Source: Halobacteriovoraceae bacterium
GTDB taxonomy: Bacteria; Bdellovibrionota; Bacteriovoracia; Bacteriovoracales; Bacteriovoracaceae
Direction: 5' to 3'
Length of the DNA: 64,000 nt
Assembly (NCBI GenBank): GCA_002712005.1
Contig: PASP01000004.1
Span: 435,485-499,484 of the forward strand
The notes beneath the pieces are model-generated. The model did not search any database, was not told the DNA's origin, and saw nothing but the letters and a program-made list of their open reading frames with translations. The translations under genes and the position numbers were made by a program. Below, piece by piece: positions 17,177 to 25,596 of the stretch; the first letter of the stretch is position 1; each line of letters opens with the position of its first letter.

Positions 17177-17840
17177 TAATAACTAGCTCCTCAAAATCTC
17201 TTGCATTACTTTCCGCAAGTGATTGCAAGGTTTGATCAAAATAGCGTCTTGTATTGGTATAGTTTACGATCCCCCCACTATCAGATGTGTCAGTAGGTCT
17301 AGCGTCGCGGTTAAAGCTCCCTGTGTAGGAGAAGCTTCTATTAAATACAACTTTGGGGTGGCGATCCATATATTCACCCCACTTACTTTTAAAGAGTTTC
17401 TGATCCTCAATTGTTGGATCTTTGATCAGCATAACTCTAACTTGAATCTTAAATTGAGAGGCGGTAGGAACATAGAGTCCGGCCCTATTTCCAATAGTTG
17501 ATCCACTTTGGAAGTTAGTCGCTGTCGTTTTATAGGCCTCTGTATAACGATTATCACTTTCAACAATTCCAATCAGGAGAGCATCAACTTCGGCATTGGG
17601 AGAAGTTGATATTTCTAGACCGGGATAGCCTGCGAGCAAAGTCTTGATTTCCCTAGTAAAGGGGACATTCGCTTTAGGGTAAACGGACTCATTCACAAAC
17701 ATTGGAATGGCCACAGATTTGATTCCATGTTCAGCAAATGGATTTCCTTTAGTCCTCACTCGATAACCCCCACAGGAGTTAAGAAGAGAAAGGATGCCTA
17801 GAGCAAGAGTTGTCATGATCGTATTAAGGATAATCTTCAT
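17166..17840 (-). CDS. lptE: LptE-family LPS-assembly lipoprotein
   Basis: Outer-membrane lipoprotein that plugs LptD for LPS export. The 224 residues have a signal peptide with lipobox LLNSC (Cys near residue 23), then GGYRVRTKGNPFAEHGIKS followed by AIPMFVNESVYP, the LptE/RlpB-like opening (G-Y, then V-x-V/I-P-x-F-x-N). The C-terminus is longer than in E. coli. The start overlaps no other gene, and the 3' end overlaps the holA-like gene, which supports both calls. Confidence 0.82.
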   Translation of the reverse strand: MKIILNTIMTTLALGILSLLNSCGGYRVRTKGNPFAEHGIKSVAIPMFVNESVYPKANVPFTREIKTLLAGYPGLEISTSPNAEVDALLIGIVESDNRYTEAYKTTATNFQSGSTIGNRAGLYVPTASQFKIQVRVMLIKDPTIEDQKLFKSKWGEYMDRHPKVVFNRSFSYTGSFNRDARPTDTSDSGGIVNYTNTRRYFDQTLQSLAESNARDFEELVINVF

Positions 17841-17918
17841 GCACAGATCATATCTCCTTTAATACCTATCGACTATAAGCCCCTTGCCAAAAACAGCTAA
17901 AAATCGTGAAATGACATC

Positions 17919-18482
17919 ATGTTTAAGAAACTGTCCGACTCCTTACCTAACATGGGGCAACAGGGAAAGGGCTCTGGCCATTCCCGTAGCTCATTCAAGC
18001 CTAAGAACAAGGCCAGTGAGCTATTTGATTTTCTTGAACTCATAGAAAGATGGGAGGAGATCGTAGGTCCAAAATTGGCGAAAGTAACGATCCCTTTAAA
18101 GAATCAATCCCAGACTCTAACGATCCTAACCAATCACTCTGCCTACTCTCAAGCTCTAAGCTATATGGAAGATACGGTTAAGCAGAAACTCTTTAAGATT
18201 TTTCCTCTCTTGAAAACAAAGGTTAAGAAATTAAATTTTCAAGTAAGTACGGCCCACTTTGATAAAACAAAAGCTGATCTGGAAAAACGTGCGAATTTAA
18301 ATCGTAGACCTGAAGCTGAAAAGAAAAAGAGAACCACTCTCCATCCTCAAAATCCAATTTATAAGAAATTAAAGTTACGAGCAGAAGAAGAGTTTTCTCA
18401 TATTGAAGATGAAGAAATCCGCAAGAGCATGATTTCACTCTATCTTCAAAATGAGCTCACTAAGGGCGACTTCTCTAAGTAG
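17919..18482 (+). CDS. DciA-like (DUF721) protein, putative replicative helicase loader
   Basis: 187 residues. The core of about residues 25-110 has the DUF721/DciA pattern: LIERWEEIVGPKLAKVTIPL, then LTILTNHSAYSQ and a predicted helix ending in PLLKTKVKKLNFQV. DciA recruits and loads DnaB in bacteria without DnaC. Residues 115-187 are a charged extension absent from the minimal domain. It is divergent from lptE and overlaps the end of the convergent methyltransferase gene by 37 bp. Confidence 0.78.
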   Translation: MFKKLSDSLPNMGQQGKGSGHSRSSFKPKNKASELFDFLELIERWEEIVGPKLAKVTIPLKNQSQTLTILTNHSAYSQALSYMEDTVKQKLFKIFPLLKTKVKKLNFQVSTAHFDKTKADLEKRANLNRRPEAEKKKRTTLHPQNPIYKKLKLRAEEEFSHIEDEEIRKSMISLYLQNELTKGDFSK

Positions 18483-19060
18483 ATAAGCCATCCCCCAGAT
18501 ATCTTCTTCTTTTCCCTAAGCTTCCATGCTCCGTGCTCTAGAATTCGAGGCAGGATGAGTTCGTCTCTTAGTGTGAAGAAAATAGAGCCTTTTCTTTCCC
18601 CTGAAGTAGACAGCAATAATTCAAAGAAGGAAAACCATGAGATAAAAATGGACTTATCCATGCGACGGCATTGATCTCTTTGGATATTTTCACTGGCCCT
18701 ACTTTCCTCATGCCAAAAATAAGGAGGATTAAAGAAAATGAAATCAAACTTATGGGAACTTTTCAGTTCTTCTAGTTTCTGATGTGAGAAAGAAAAATTG
18801 ATTTCACCTAACTCTTTTTGAAGTCTTTCTTGATTACTTTTAATATAGGGTAAGAATTCTTTTTGCTTTTCGATAGCAACAATTTGCAAACTTGGCCTTA
18901 AAGATAAGAGTTCGAGGCTAATGACTCCGCAGCCTGTACCTATTTCTAAACCAAGCGCATCCTTAGCAATGCCTTTTTCTATATGCTCGCTGATAAACTT
19001 TGAAAGTAGAATCGAATCTTCCCCAAACTTATAAAATTCAGGCTGATCATAGTGCATCAT
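18446..19060 (-). CDS. TrmN6-like tRNA adenine-N6 methyltransferase
   Basis: Class I SAM methyltransferase. It has the SAM loop LEIGTGCGVISLELL near 39-53, an acidic residue at the end of the second strand (VAIEKQKEF), and the catalytic NPPY in FFNPPYFWHEES near 111. This combination is typical of N6-adenine methyltransferases acting on tRNA1(Val) A37. The 204 residues are shorter than E. coli TrmN6 (245), lacking some of the C-terminal part. Its ATG follows directly after the preceding gene's stop. Confidence 0.75.
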   Translation of the reverse strand: MMHYDQPEFYKFGEDSILLSKFISEHIEKGIAKDALGLEIGTGCGVISLELLSLRPSLQIVAIEKQKEFLPYIKSNQERLQKELGEINFSFSHQKLEELKSSHKFDFIFFNPPYFWHEESRASENIQRDQCRRMDKSIFISWFSFFELLLSTSGERKGSIFFTLRDELILPRILEHGAWKLREKKKISGGWLIYLEKSPLVSSF

Positions 19061-20143
19061 TTAAAGAACCAACCACCATAAATGATCACTATCTTTGTCT
19101 CCAAGACGATAAAGCTGATAGAGAGCAAATTGGGAGCTACGACCACTATTTAGCAGGCGTATGAAGAATTCTCTTGTTAATTGAAAGTTCGCCCTATTTA
19201 AATCACTCACTTTCTTAGACATAGCGGACTTTATTGGAGCCATTTTTAGAAGTTCAAGAATCTGATAGGTATCTAACATATCTCCTTTACTCCACTTTTC
19301 TTCTAAGCGTGAATAAAGGGCTTTTCGCACTTTCTTATTCGCAGGTAGGTAAGAATCAAAAACCCAAAGTTGAGAAAAATGAGCACTTGAAACTAAAGGA
19401 CCTGTTAAGACAGACCTTAGCTTACTATCAACTTCTGCTTGAGTGGTTCGCTCTTTAATCAGAGAATACCAAAAATCAAAGTATTCATTCTTCCACAAGG
19501 GGTTTTGAAAAAGGTCCCTTAATTCAGATAGTGACCATTGAGCGTCGAGTTCATCTGCAATCTCTTGAAAATCCTCTGTCTTTCCGAGTTGTGACACCTT
19601 TCGAGCTAAAACCTTAATCCTTAACTCATCATCAGTTCGATCTTTTACTTTTTCAATTAATTCTAAAATATAGTCTCTAACCATCTTTCTCTCATTCTCT
19701 GAAAAAGATGGTCCGTAAACCTCAAAGAAGTAGGGAGAGGTCTGCCCTAAATTCTTAATGAGCTGGGTAAGCCAAGGATGATTTTTAGAGGCCATCGCTA
19801 AATTTAGAGAAAAGAGATTCTTCCAAAAGTCTTCACCTATCCTTTCTATTTTCTCTTTATATTCAAGTCTCTGAAAGGGGTCACTAAAGCGATCATCCGA
19901 TAGACCGTAAGTGAGTAACTCTATAATGGAGTCCTTCTCTTTTTCAATATACCTAGCTTGCCTATAAAAGCTTTGAATTTTGAAGCGCTTCATTGGACTA
20001 ATATCATTTTCGATAAGATATTTCTTAATCCCCGCTTGATCACCTAGGAAAGGAAAATAGGCAATTCTCTCTAGGTCCTTAGGAATAAAGTTTAAGCACT
20101 CACCTAATCTCTTCTTAAATTCCACCCTCCCCTTTTTCTTCAA
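19061..20143 (-). CDS. Hypothetical protein, largely alpha-helical
   Basis: 360 residues with no signal peptide or membrane segment; rich in Leu, Lys, Phe and Trp with regularly spaced hydrophobics, suggesting a helical-repeat (HEAT/TPR-like) fold. I do not recognise a family. The stop codon is immediately followed by the start of the trmN6-like gene, so they form an operon. The GYF_2 membrane protein gene ends 140 bp upstream, in the same direction. Confidence 0.65.
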   Translation of the reverse strand: MKKKGRVEFKKRLGECLNFIPKDLERIAYFPFLGDQAGIKKYLIENDISPMKRFKIQSFYRQARYIEKEKDSIIELLTYGLSDDRFSDPFQRLEYKEKIERIGEDFWKNLFSLNLAMASKNHPWLTQLIKNLGQTSPYFFEVYGPSFSENERKMVRDYILELIEKVKDRTDDELRIKVLARKVSQLGKTEDFQEIADELDAQWSLSELRDLFQNPLWKNEYFDFWYSLIKERTTQAEVDSKLRSVLTGPLVSSAHFSQLWVFDSYLPANKKVRKALYSRLEEKWSKGDMLDTYQILELLKMAPIKSAMSKKVSDLNRANFQLTREFFIRLLNSGRSSQFALYQLYRLGDKDSDHLWWLVL

Positions 20144-20283
20144 AACAAGGAGTAAAGATATTTTAACCAGGTAATCATTTAAATAATCACAATTCTTTAC
20201 TGATTTAAATTGAGGCTCTTTGAAGATGAGACCATTTATATTGGATTCAATCTCTAGTGAAACATAGTCATTTTCTAAACTCT

Positions 20284-21465
20284 CTAAGAATAGAAAGTTT
20301 TTTTTTTACCAAGGGTCGTTAGTCCCTGTGCTTGAACTGATGCAATTCCCACAAAAGGAAGGGGTTTATTCAAAATCGTTCGGTAGTAATAAAAAAGAAC
20401 TGCAATAAGAACAAAGACTAGAATAAGGATAAAGAAAAGATACTTGTCATTTCTTTGCTTCACTTGCCCATTGGCCTGGGCTTGTTCATGGAGAAGCTCC
20501 TCACCGTCGAGAAAATCATCGGAGGTTTCATCATGGTCAAGGGAATCTTGATCAACAGAAAATGAGTGACTTCTTCTTTTAAGGGGTTTCTTTTTTTTGT
20601 GAGCTTTTGCGTGAGCCGCGGCCTTAGGAGGAAGAGAGAGTTCAGGAAGATCTTTACTCAGACTTCCCTTACTATTTCCTTTTACTCCCTCATTTTCAAG
20701 GTCATCTTGCTCGAGAGCAACAGCAGGACCTAGCCCACGATCTTCGTGTTCAGAAAGAGGATGAGTATCATCACTTTGATCCTCTTCACCGATATTTAAA
20801 TCGATTTCACCCGTTCCCACATCATCGAGGTCTGGATATTCAAGATCATCGTCAGAAGGCAGGAGTTCAATCTCCTCTTCAGAATCATTGAGAGCTGAGG
20901 GAGCATCTTCTCTAAGCTTTCCCTGTCCTGCAGCTTTCATCTCATTAATTTGTCCGCTTAGGTCTGATAGATCGAGGCGCGTGATGTCCTCTTCATTAGA
21001 TTCATGAGCTGCTTCGATATGAGACGGACTCTGAGTTTCAACTTCCTCCAATTCCATATTGGAGCTTGTTTCTGAGCTGACTCCCATATCGGGATATTCA
21101 AGATCTTCACTATTGGGAAAGATCATTTCTTCTTCATTTGAGGGTGGAGCTTGCTTCTTTTGTTGGGAAGACTGATTGGCCTTAGGAGCAGAGCCCATGA
21201 ATGGCTCTAGGGGTGTCTGCCTTCCCCCTGCCGTCAGAACATCAGGAGCTTCACTAATGGGATTAAAACCTTGAGATATATCTCCATAGACATATTTTTC
21301 GAGTAGATCTTCCTCTTTAATCCAGAACCAGTATCCATTACCGCAGCAAATCTCATCTTCTCCGGTGAGACTTCCCTTTTGGATCAGTTCAATAACCTTC
21401 TGCTTGGTCGCGGGACCAAGTATTTGATTATTCTTTGTTCTAATAAGCCAGTTCTTCTCTGCCAA
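20284..21465 (-). CDS. GYF_2-domain protein with acidic linker and C-terminal membrane anchor
   Basis: 393 residues. A GYF_2 module lies at residues 3-60 (LIRTKNNQILGPATKQKVI ... GNGYWFWIKEEDL). A long, acidic, low-complexity linker (about 65-310) follows, repeating EYPD motifs (NSEDLEYPDMG and SDDDLEYPDLD), then a basic patch (AHKKKKPLKRRSH) and one transmembrane helix (LFFILILVFVLIAVLFYYY, near 345-363). The short tail would be outside. It is last in the minus-strand operon after mlaD (11 bp gap). It may scaffold proteins at the inner membrane. Confidence 0.78.
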   Translation of the reverse strand: MAEKNWLIRTKNNQILGPATKQKVIELIQKGSLTGEDEICCGNGYWFWIKEEDLLEKYVYGDISQGFNPISEAPDVLTAGGRQTPLEPFMGSAPKANQSSQQKKQAPPSNEEEMIFPNSEDLEYPDMGVSSETSSNMELEEVETQSPSHIEAAHESNEEDITRLDLSDLSGQINEMKAAGQGKLREDAPSALNDSEEEIELLPSDDDLEYPDLDDVGTGEIDLNIGEEDQSDDTHPLSEHEDRGLGPAVALEQDDLENEGVKGNSKGSLSKDLPELSLPPKAAAHAKAHKKKKPLKRRSHSFSVDQDSLDHDETSDDFLDGEELLHEQAQANGQVKQRNDKYLFFILILVFVLIAVLFYYYRTILNKPLPFVGIASVQAQGLTTLGKKKTFYS

Positions 21466-21476
21466 TTTAGTCTATC

Positions 21477-22865
21477 CTATAAGAAAAAACCAAGAAGAGC
21501 TCTTAAGTCTTCATCAGTAAACTTAAGCCCTAAACTAATGGTTGCACTTCTGGTGTCTTTTTCAAGCATATCTTCAACACGAATTCTTCCATATAAAACA
21601 TTATAAAGCTGTTGTTCGGTTGAGAATCTGATATTAGGCCCAATATCATCTCTATAGTCAAATACATCTAGAGAAAATTTAGAACCCCAATCTCTCAACT
21701 GATAATCCACTCCGATCCCACCGGTCGTTTCAATAAGACCACCACGGAAAACCCAATTATGAACCTGTCTTCCCAATTGAAAATTAAATCGAAAGCTATC
21801 TTTTGTTTGCTCCGACTTATATTCAACTGTTTCAGAACCATCTATATTTCGACGAGTAATTGTTTCTGTTTCGGGACCAAACTCACTTGTTACTACTCCA
21901 AACTGATAGAAACGCTCTGGAGCTGGATACAGTCTCAAGGCCAGAGTCGATTCACTTCCGTAATTGGTATTCGCTCCCGTAAAAACTTCTAGCTCAGAGC
22001 GAATATTATTAAAACGATTAACAAGGCGATTCACCCCAGAAAGAGTTTGTTGAACTTCATCAGCAATTTGCTCTTCAACAAGTAGCTTTCCAACAGTCCC
22101 CTTACCTGCTTTAACATTCGAGATAATCCCTTCAAGATCGCGAGTGATATTCTTGGCATTGGCAAGAATGGTTTTCACATCATTCATTGCAGAGTCTTTA
22201 TTTTGATTATTTACTTGGTAAGAAATATCCGCTGCAAACTTATCAATATTATCGACAATTTTATTAATCTTCTCCTCATTCCCCTGCATAATTCTATTGA
22301 GAGAGGCCGTTGCTTGCTTAGTATTTTCGAGAAGAACTTTTACATCGCTTAATATTTTCTTAATGGGAGGTTCTTCATTTTCAGGAGCAAGACTATCTTT
22401 AAGAGAACTCACTACATCTTTTACATCTTTTAAAATGGTTGAGGCATCTTGGACGAGATTCTCCATGCCGCCACCCTCTTTAGAAGAAATAAAACCATTT
22501 TCTTCTAATCGCTGGGTTGAATCCCCAATTTTAATTTCAATATACTTATCACCAAGGAAACCTACCGACTTAATTCTCAGCTCAGAATCTCTCGAGATCG
22601 TTACCGTTTTCAATACTTCAAAAGTGATAACTGCATTATTTTCAGCCAGTTCAATCTTTTTAATACGACCAGCATTAATACCGGCTACTTTAATAGGTGT
22701 TTTTGGGAAAATTCCAGATGCGTCTCTGATGATCGTTCTATAAGTGAGGTAATCCCCAAATCCCGATTGATTCGAAGTTACTTTAAAAGACATAATCACA
22801 ACTGATGCGATAGTAGCTAAGGCCAATAGGCCGACTTTAAATTCGTTCACTTTGCTTCCCTGCAA
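21477..22865 (-). CDS. mlaD: MlaD-type MCE-domain lipid transport protein
   Basis: Substrate-binding part of an Mla-like ABC system that moves phospholipids between membranes. The 462 residues have an N-terminal membrane anchor (about 8-28), an MCE domain (about 38-118, with GIFPKTPIKVAGINAGRI and SVGFLGDKYIEIKIGD), a long coiled-coil region (140-300, with TKQATASLNRIM) and a C-terminal beta-rich part (320-462) that looks outer-membrane-barrel-like (RLYPAPERFYQFG, KFSLDVFDY). The long C-terminus is unlike the 180-residue E. coli MlaD. It follows mlaF by 4 bp. Confidence 0.9.
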   Translation of the reverse strand: MQGSKVNEFKVGLLALATIASVVIMSFKVTSNQSGFGDYLTYRTIIRDASGIFPKTPIKVAGINAGRIKKIELAENNAVITFEVLKTVTISRDSELRIKSVGFLGDKYIEIKIGDSTQRLEENGFISSKEGGGMENLVQDASTILKDVKDVVSSLKDSLAPENEEPPIKKILSDVKVLLENTKQATASLNRIMQGNEEKINKIVDNIDKFAADISYQVNNQNKDSAMNDVKTILANAKNITRDLEGIISNVKAGKGTVGKLLVEEQIADEVQQTLSGVNRLVNRFNNIRSELEVFTGANTNYGSESTLALRLYPAPERFYQFGVVTSEFGPETETITRRNIDGSETVEYKSEQTKDSFRFNFQLGRQVHNWVFRGGLIETTGGIGVDYQLRDWGSKFSLDVFDYRDDIGPNIRFSTEQQLYNVLYGRIRVEDMLEKDTRSATISLGLKFTDEDLRALLGFFL

Positions 22866-22869
22866 AAGA

Positions 22870-23622
22870 CTATAAGTTCACAAACTCCTGAACCAATTCA
22901 TTCTTTGAATTGGCAAATTCAGAAGCAGGTAAGTATTCAACAATATTACCACGATCAAGGAAGGCCACAAAGTCTGAAATTCTCAAACTCGCCCTAACAT
23001 CATGGGAAATAATAATCGATGTCATCTGTCGGTCTTTACTTTGTTCACTAGTCGAAACGATCAGATCATTAACCATATGAGTCGTAATCGGATCGAGACC
23101 AGTTGTTGGCTCGTCATAGAGCATGATCTCAGGACTTAAGGCCAAAGCCCTAGCTAATCCGACTCTTTTTCTCATTCCCCCAGAAAGTTCTGAAGGTAAA
23201 TTATCTCGAGTAATCTCCTTAATCCCTACTGAATCTAATAATTTATGACATCGGGAAACAATTTCCGAGTTGTCGAGCTTAGTAAATTCTCTCAAGGGAA
23301 AGGCCACATTCTCTAGAGCTGATAAAGAATCAAAGAGAGCTGCATACTGAAAGAGCATTCCAAATTTTTGGCGAAACTCTCTTAGTTCTACAGGCCTTAA
23401 TTCAGAAAGGTCCTTGCCTAGAACTTCAATTTTTCCACCTGTTGGATGCATCAATCCTAGAATATGTTTAAGGAGTGTCGACTTCCCTGCTCCTGAAAAA
23501 CCTAGGATCGTTGTAATTTTACCTCGAGGAATATCGAAACTGAGTTCATTTAATACGGTATGTTTACCAAATGTTTTGGTTAATTTATCAATACGAACAG
23601 CAGGATTATCAAAGCTCAACAT
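22870..23622 (-). CDS. mlaF: Mla-type ABC transporter ATPase
   Basis: ATP-binding subunit for phospholipid transport. The 250 residues have Walker A (GFSGAGKST, near 40-48), the Q-loop in FGMLFQYAALF, the signature LSGGMRKRVGLARAL, Walker B (IMLYDEPTTGLDP) and the switch His in IIISHD. The LSGGM form is typical of MlaF. It lies between mlaE (7-bp gap) and mlaD (4-bp gap). Confidence 0.94.
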   Translation of the reverse strand: MLSFDNPAVRIDKLTKTFGKHTVLNELSFDIPRGKITTILGFSGAGKSTLLKHILGLMHPTGGKIEVLGKDLSELRPVELREFRQKFGMLFQYAALFDSLSALENVAFPLREFTKLDNSEIVSRCHKLLDSVGIKEITRDNLPSELSGGMRKRVGLARALALSPEIMLYDEPTTGLDPITTHMVNDLIVSTSEQSKDRQMTSIIISHDVRASLRISDFVAFLDRGNIVEYLPASEFANSKNELVQEFVNL

Positions 23623-23629
23623 AGAACAA

Positions 23630-24451
23630 CTAAAGGACTTGAATGAGGAAACTAGTGAGAAAGTAATCGGATATTAAAACCATAATCATTCCCCAAACAA
23701 CAGATAAATTTGTCCCCTTTCCTACTCCTTCCGCTCCTTTTGTTACATTAAAACCAAAATAAGTACCAACCGTAGAAATGATGAATCCAAAAAAGAAGGC
23801 CTTTATAAGACCCTGCCATATATCCTCTAAAAACATGAACTCTCCAAGCTTTGAGAGATAAATAGCTTCATCAATATTTAAAAACTTTGTTCCTACAAAG
23901 TAAGAACCTATATTTCCAATGAAAAGATACAGCGCCGATAGCATAGGAAGAGAAAGCGTTCCCGCTATGATACGAGGTACGGCAAGATACTGAACTCCAT
24001 TAATCCCCATCACCTCTAGCGCATCAATTTGTTCTGTCACTTTCATGGACCCAATTTGGGCCGTCATAGCCGCCCCCGCCCGTCCTGCGACAATCAAACC
24101 AGATAATACTGGAGCTAGTTCTTTGGCCAAAGTAATTGCCGTAACCGTCCCCACGAGAGAATCAACATTGATTAAATTAAAAGCAAAGTAAGTTTGATAG
24201 GCCATTACCATTCCGGTAAATGAGCCGGCTAGTGTAACGATAAATATACTCTTATTTCCAACGAAATAGAGTTGTTCGAATACGAGTCGGAAACGATAAG
24301 GAGGACGGAACATCCAGGAAAGAGCATTGAGGGTAAAGGAAATATAGGATCCTAATCCCTCTACACTTTCCAAAATAGTGGCACCAAACGATTCAATTAA
24401 TCGATAGAAATAATTCTTCTTGGGTGCTGATTTTAGGGATTCTGTAGTCAT
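23630..24451 (-). CDS. mlaE: Mla-type ABC transporter permease
   Basis: Inner-membrane permease of the MlaE family; 273 residues, 5-6 predicted helices. Typical segments are VTLAGSFTGMVMAYQTYFAF, LAPVLSGLIVAGRAGAA and TAQIGSMKVTEQIDALEVMG. It begins 5 bp after alr in the operon alr-mlaE-mlaF-mlaD. MlaA, MlaB and MlaC are not in the window. Confidence 0.94.
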   Translation of the reverse strand: MTTESLKSAPKKNYFYRLIESFGATILESVEGLGSYISFTLNALSWMFRPPYRFRLVFEQLYFVGNKSIFIVTLAGSFTGMVMAYQTYFAFNLINVDSLVGTVTAITLAKELAPVLSGLIVAGRAGAAMTAQIGSMKVTEQIDALEVMGINGVQYLAVPRIIAGTLSLPMLSALYLFIGNIGSYFVGTKFLNIDEAIYLSKLGEFMFLEDIWQGLIKAFFFGFIISTVGTYFGFNVTKGAEGVGKGTNLSVVWGMIMVLISDYFLTSFLIQVL

Positions 24452-24456
24452 CCCTA

Positions 24457-25596
24457 TTAGTTTAACCTGTAGATTCTAGAAACGCGAGGGGTAAGCTGAA
24501 TAACTAACTCGTAAGCGAGAGTTTTTGTTTGTCTAGATATGGATTCAATATCTTCTTGCTCGTGGGACCAAATAAGAAATTCATCCCCTTGATCAAGCTG
24601 CGTTCCAACAGGAAAGAGAACCGTGGTCATATCCATACAAACTCGACCACAGACTTTTCCCACCTTACCTTTATAGTGAAGTTTCGTCCCCTGATAAGCT
24701 GTACTTACTCCATCACCATAGCCCACCGCTAAAATGGCCACAACTCCATCTTCAGGAGCGGGAGTACTTCCATAACTTAAAGGGTCTCCTTTCTTAACTT
24801 CAAAACTATGTAAAATATAAGTCTTTAAAGAAGATATCACTTTCCCATTCCATTGGCTCTGAGAGCGAATATTGGGAGCAAGAGAACTAGGTCCATAAAG
24901 AAGAAGACCTGGTCTAATATGAGTCTCTTCCTTTCCTATTCCCTGTTCAATGGCAGCACTATTGGAAAGAGAAGTTCTCTCTAAAATAATATTCGCCTTT
25001 TTGAAGGCTTCTTTAATTTCGGCAAATCTCTCTCTTTGCCAAATATTGCGATTATTCTTATGCATGGACAATGAGCCATTTGCAAAGTGAGTCAATAAAT
25101 GAAAAAGACTTTTCTTTTGATAGAGGTTGAGTTTTTCAATGACTTTATCCACTTCATCATAAGGAATGCCTAGTCGATTCATTCCAGTATTAAACTTCAG
25201 ACAAAGAGGAAGTTGAGAGCGAGTTCTCTCATCTTCAAGGTAAGCTTCCAAATCTGGCCAACGAGCGATGACAGGAATAATTCTCTTGTGGAGATAGACT
25301 TCACGATGATCCCTAAAACTTAAGCCCAATTCACTAAAGACATAAATCTCACCTGTAAATTCAGGTAGCTGATCCCGTAAATAGAGTGCTTCATTAAGAG
25401 TCGCAACTCCAAATTCCTTGATCCCACATTCGCGAAAAGCAAAGTCCACAATACTAATGAGACCATGCCCATAAGCATCGGCTTTCACCATGAAAAGGAT
25501 TTCATTCTTATCGTATGATTTTCTCAGAAGCTCTACATTACTTTTAAGAAGTCCAAGGTCGACTTCCAAATAGCTTCCATGTCTAACAGGTTCCAT
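24457..25596 (-). CDS. alr: Alanine racemase
   Basis: PLP enzyme making D-alanine for peptidoglycan. The 379 residues contain the PLP lysine (Lys38 in FMVKADAYGHG), LKFNTGMNRLGI, LLYGPS, VGYGDGVS and GRVCMDMTTV, giving the expected N-terminal barrel and C-terminal beta domain with the second catalytic Tyr. It starts immediately after the stop of the receiver-like gene and ends 5 bp before mlaE. Confidence 0.95.
   Translation of the reverse strand: MEPVRHGSYLEVDLGLLKSNVELLRKSYDKNEILFMVKADAYGHGLISIVDFAFRECGIKEFGVATLNEALYLRDQLPEFTGEIYVFSELGLSFRDHREVYLHKRIIPVIARWPDLEAYLEDERTRSQLPLCLKFNTGMNRLGIPYDEVDKVIEKLNLYQKKSLFHLLTHFANGSLSMHKNNRNIWQRERFAEIKEAFKKANIILERTSLSNSAAIEQGIGKEETHIRPGLLLYGPSSLAPNIRSQSQWNGKVISSLKTYILHSFEVKKGDPLSYGSTPAPEDGVVAILAVGYGDGVSTAYQGTKLHYKGKVGKVCGRVCMDMTTVLFPVGTQLDQGDEFLIWSHEQEDIESISRQTKTLAYELVIQLTPRVSRIYRLN

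Noticed and set aside
22297-22743. 148-residue plus-strand frame within mlaD
   Set aside because: It is antisense to the well-conserved MCE domain and coiled coil; it looks like a shadow.
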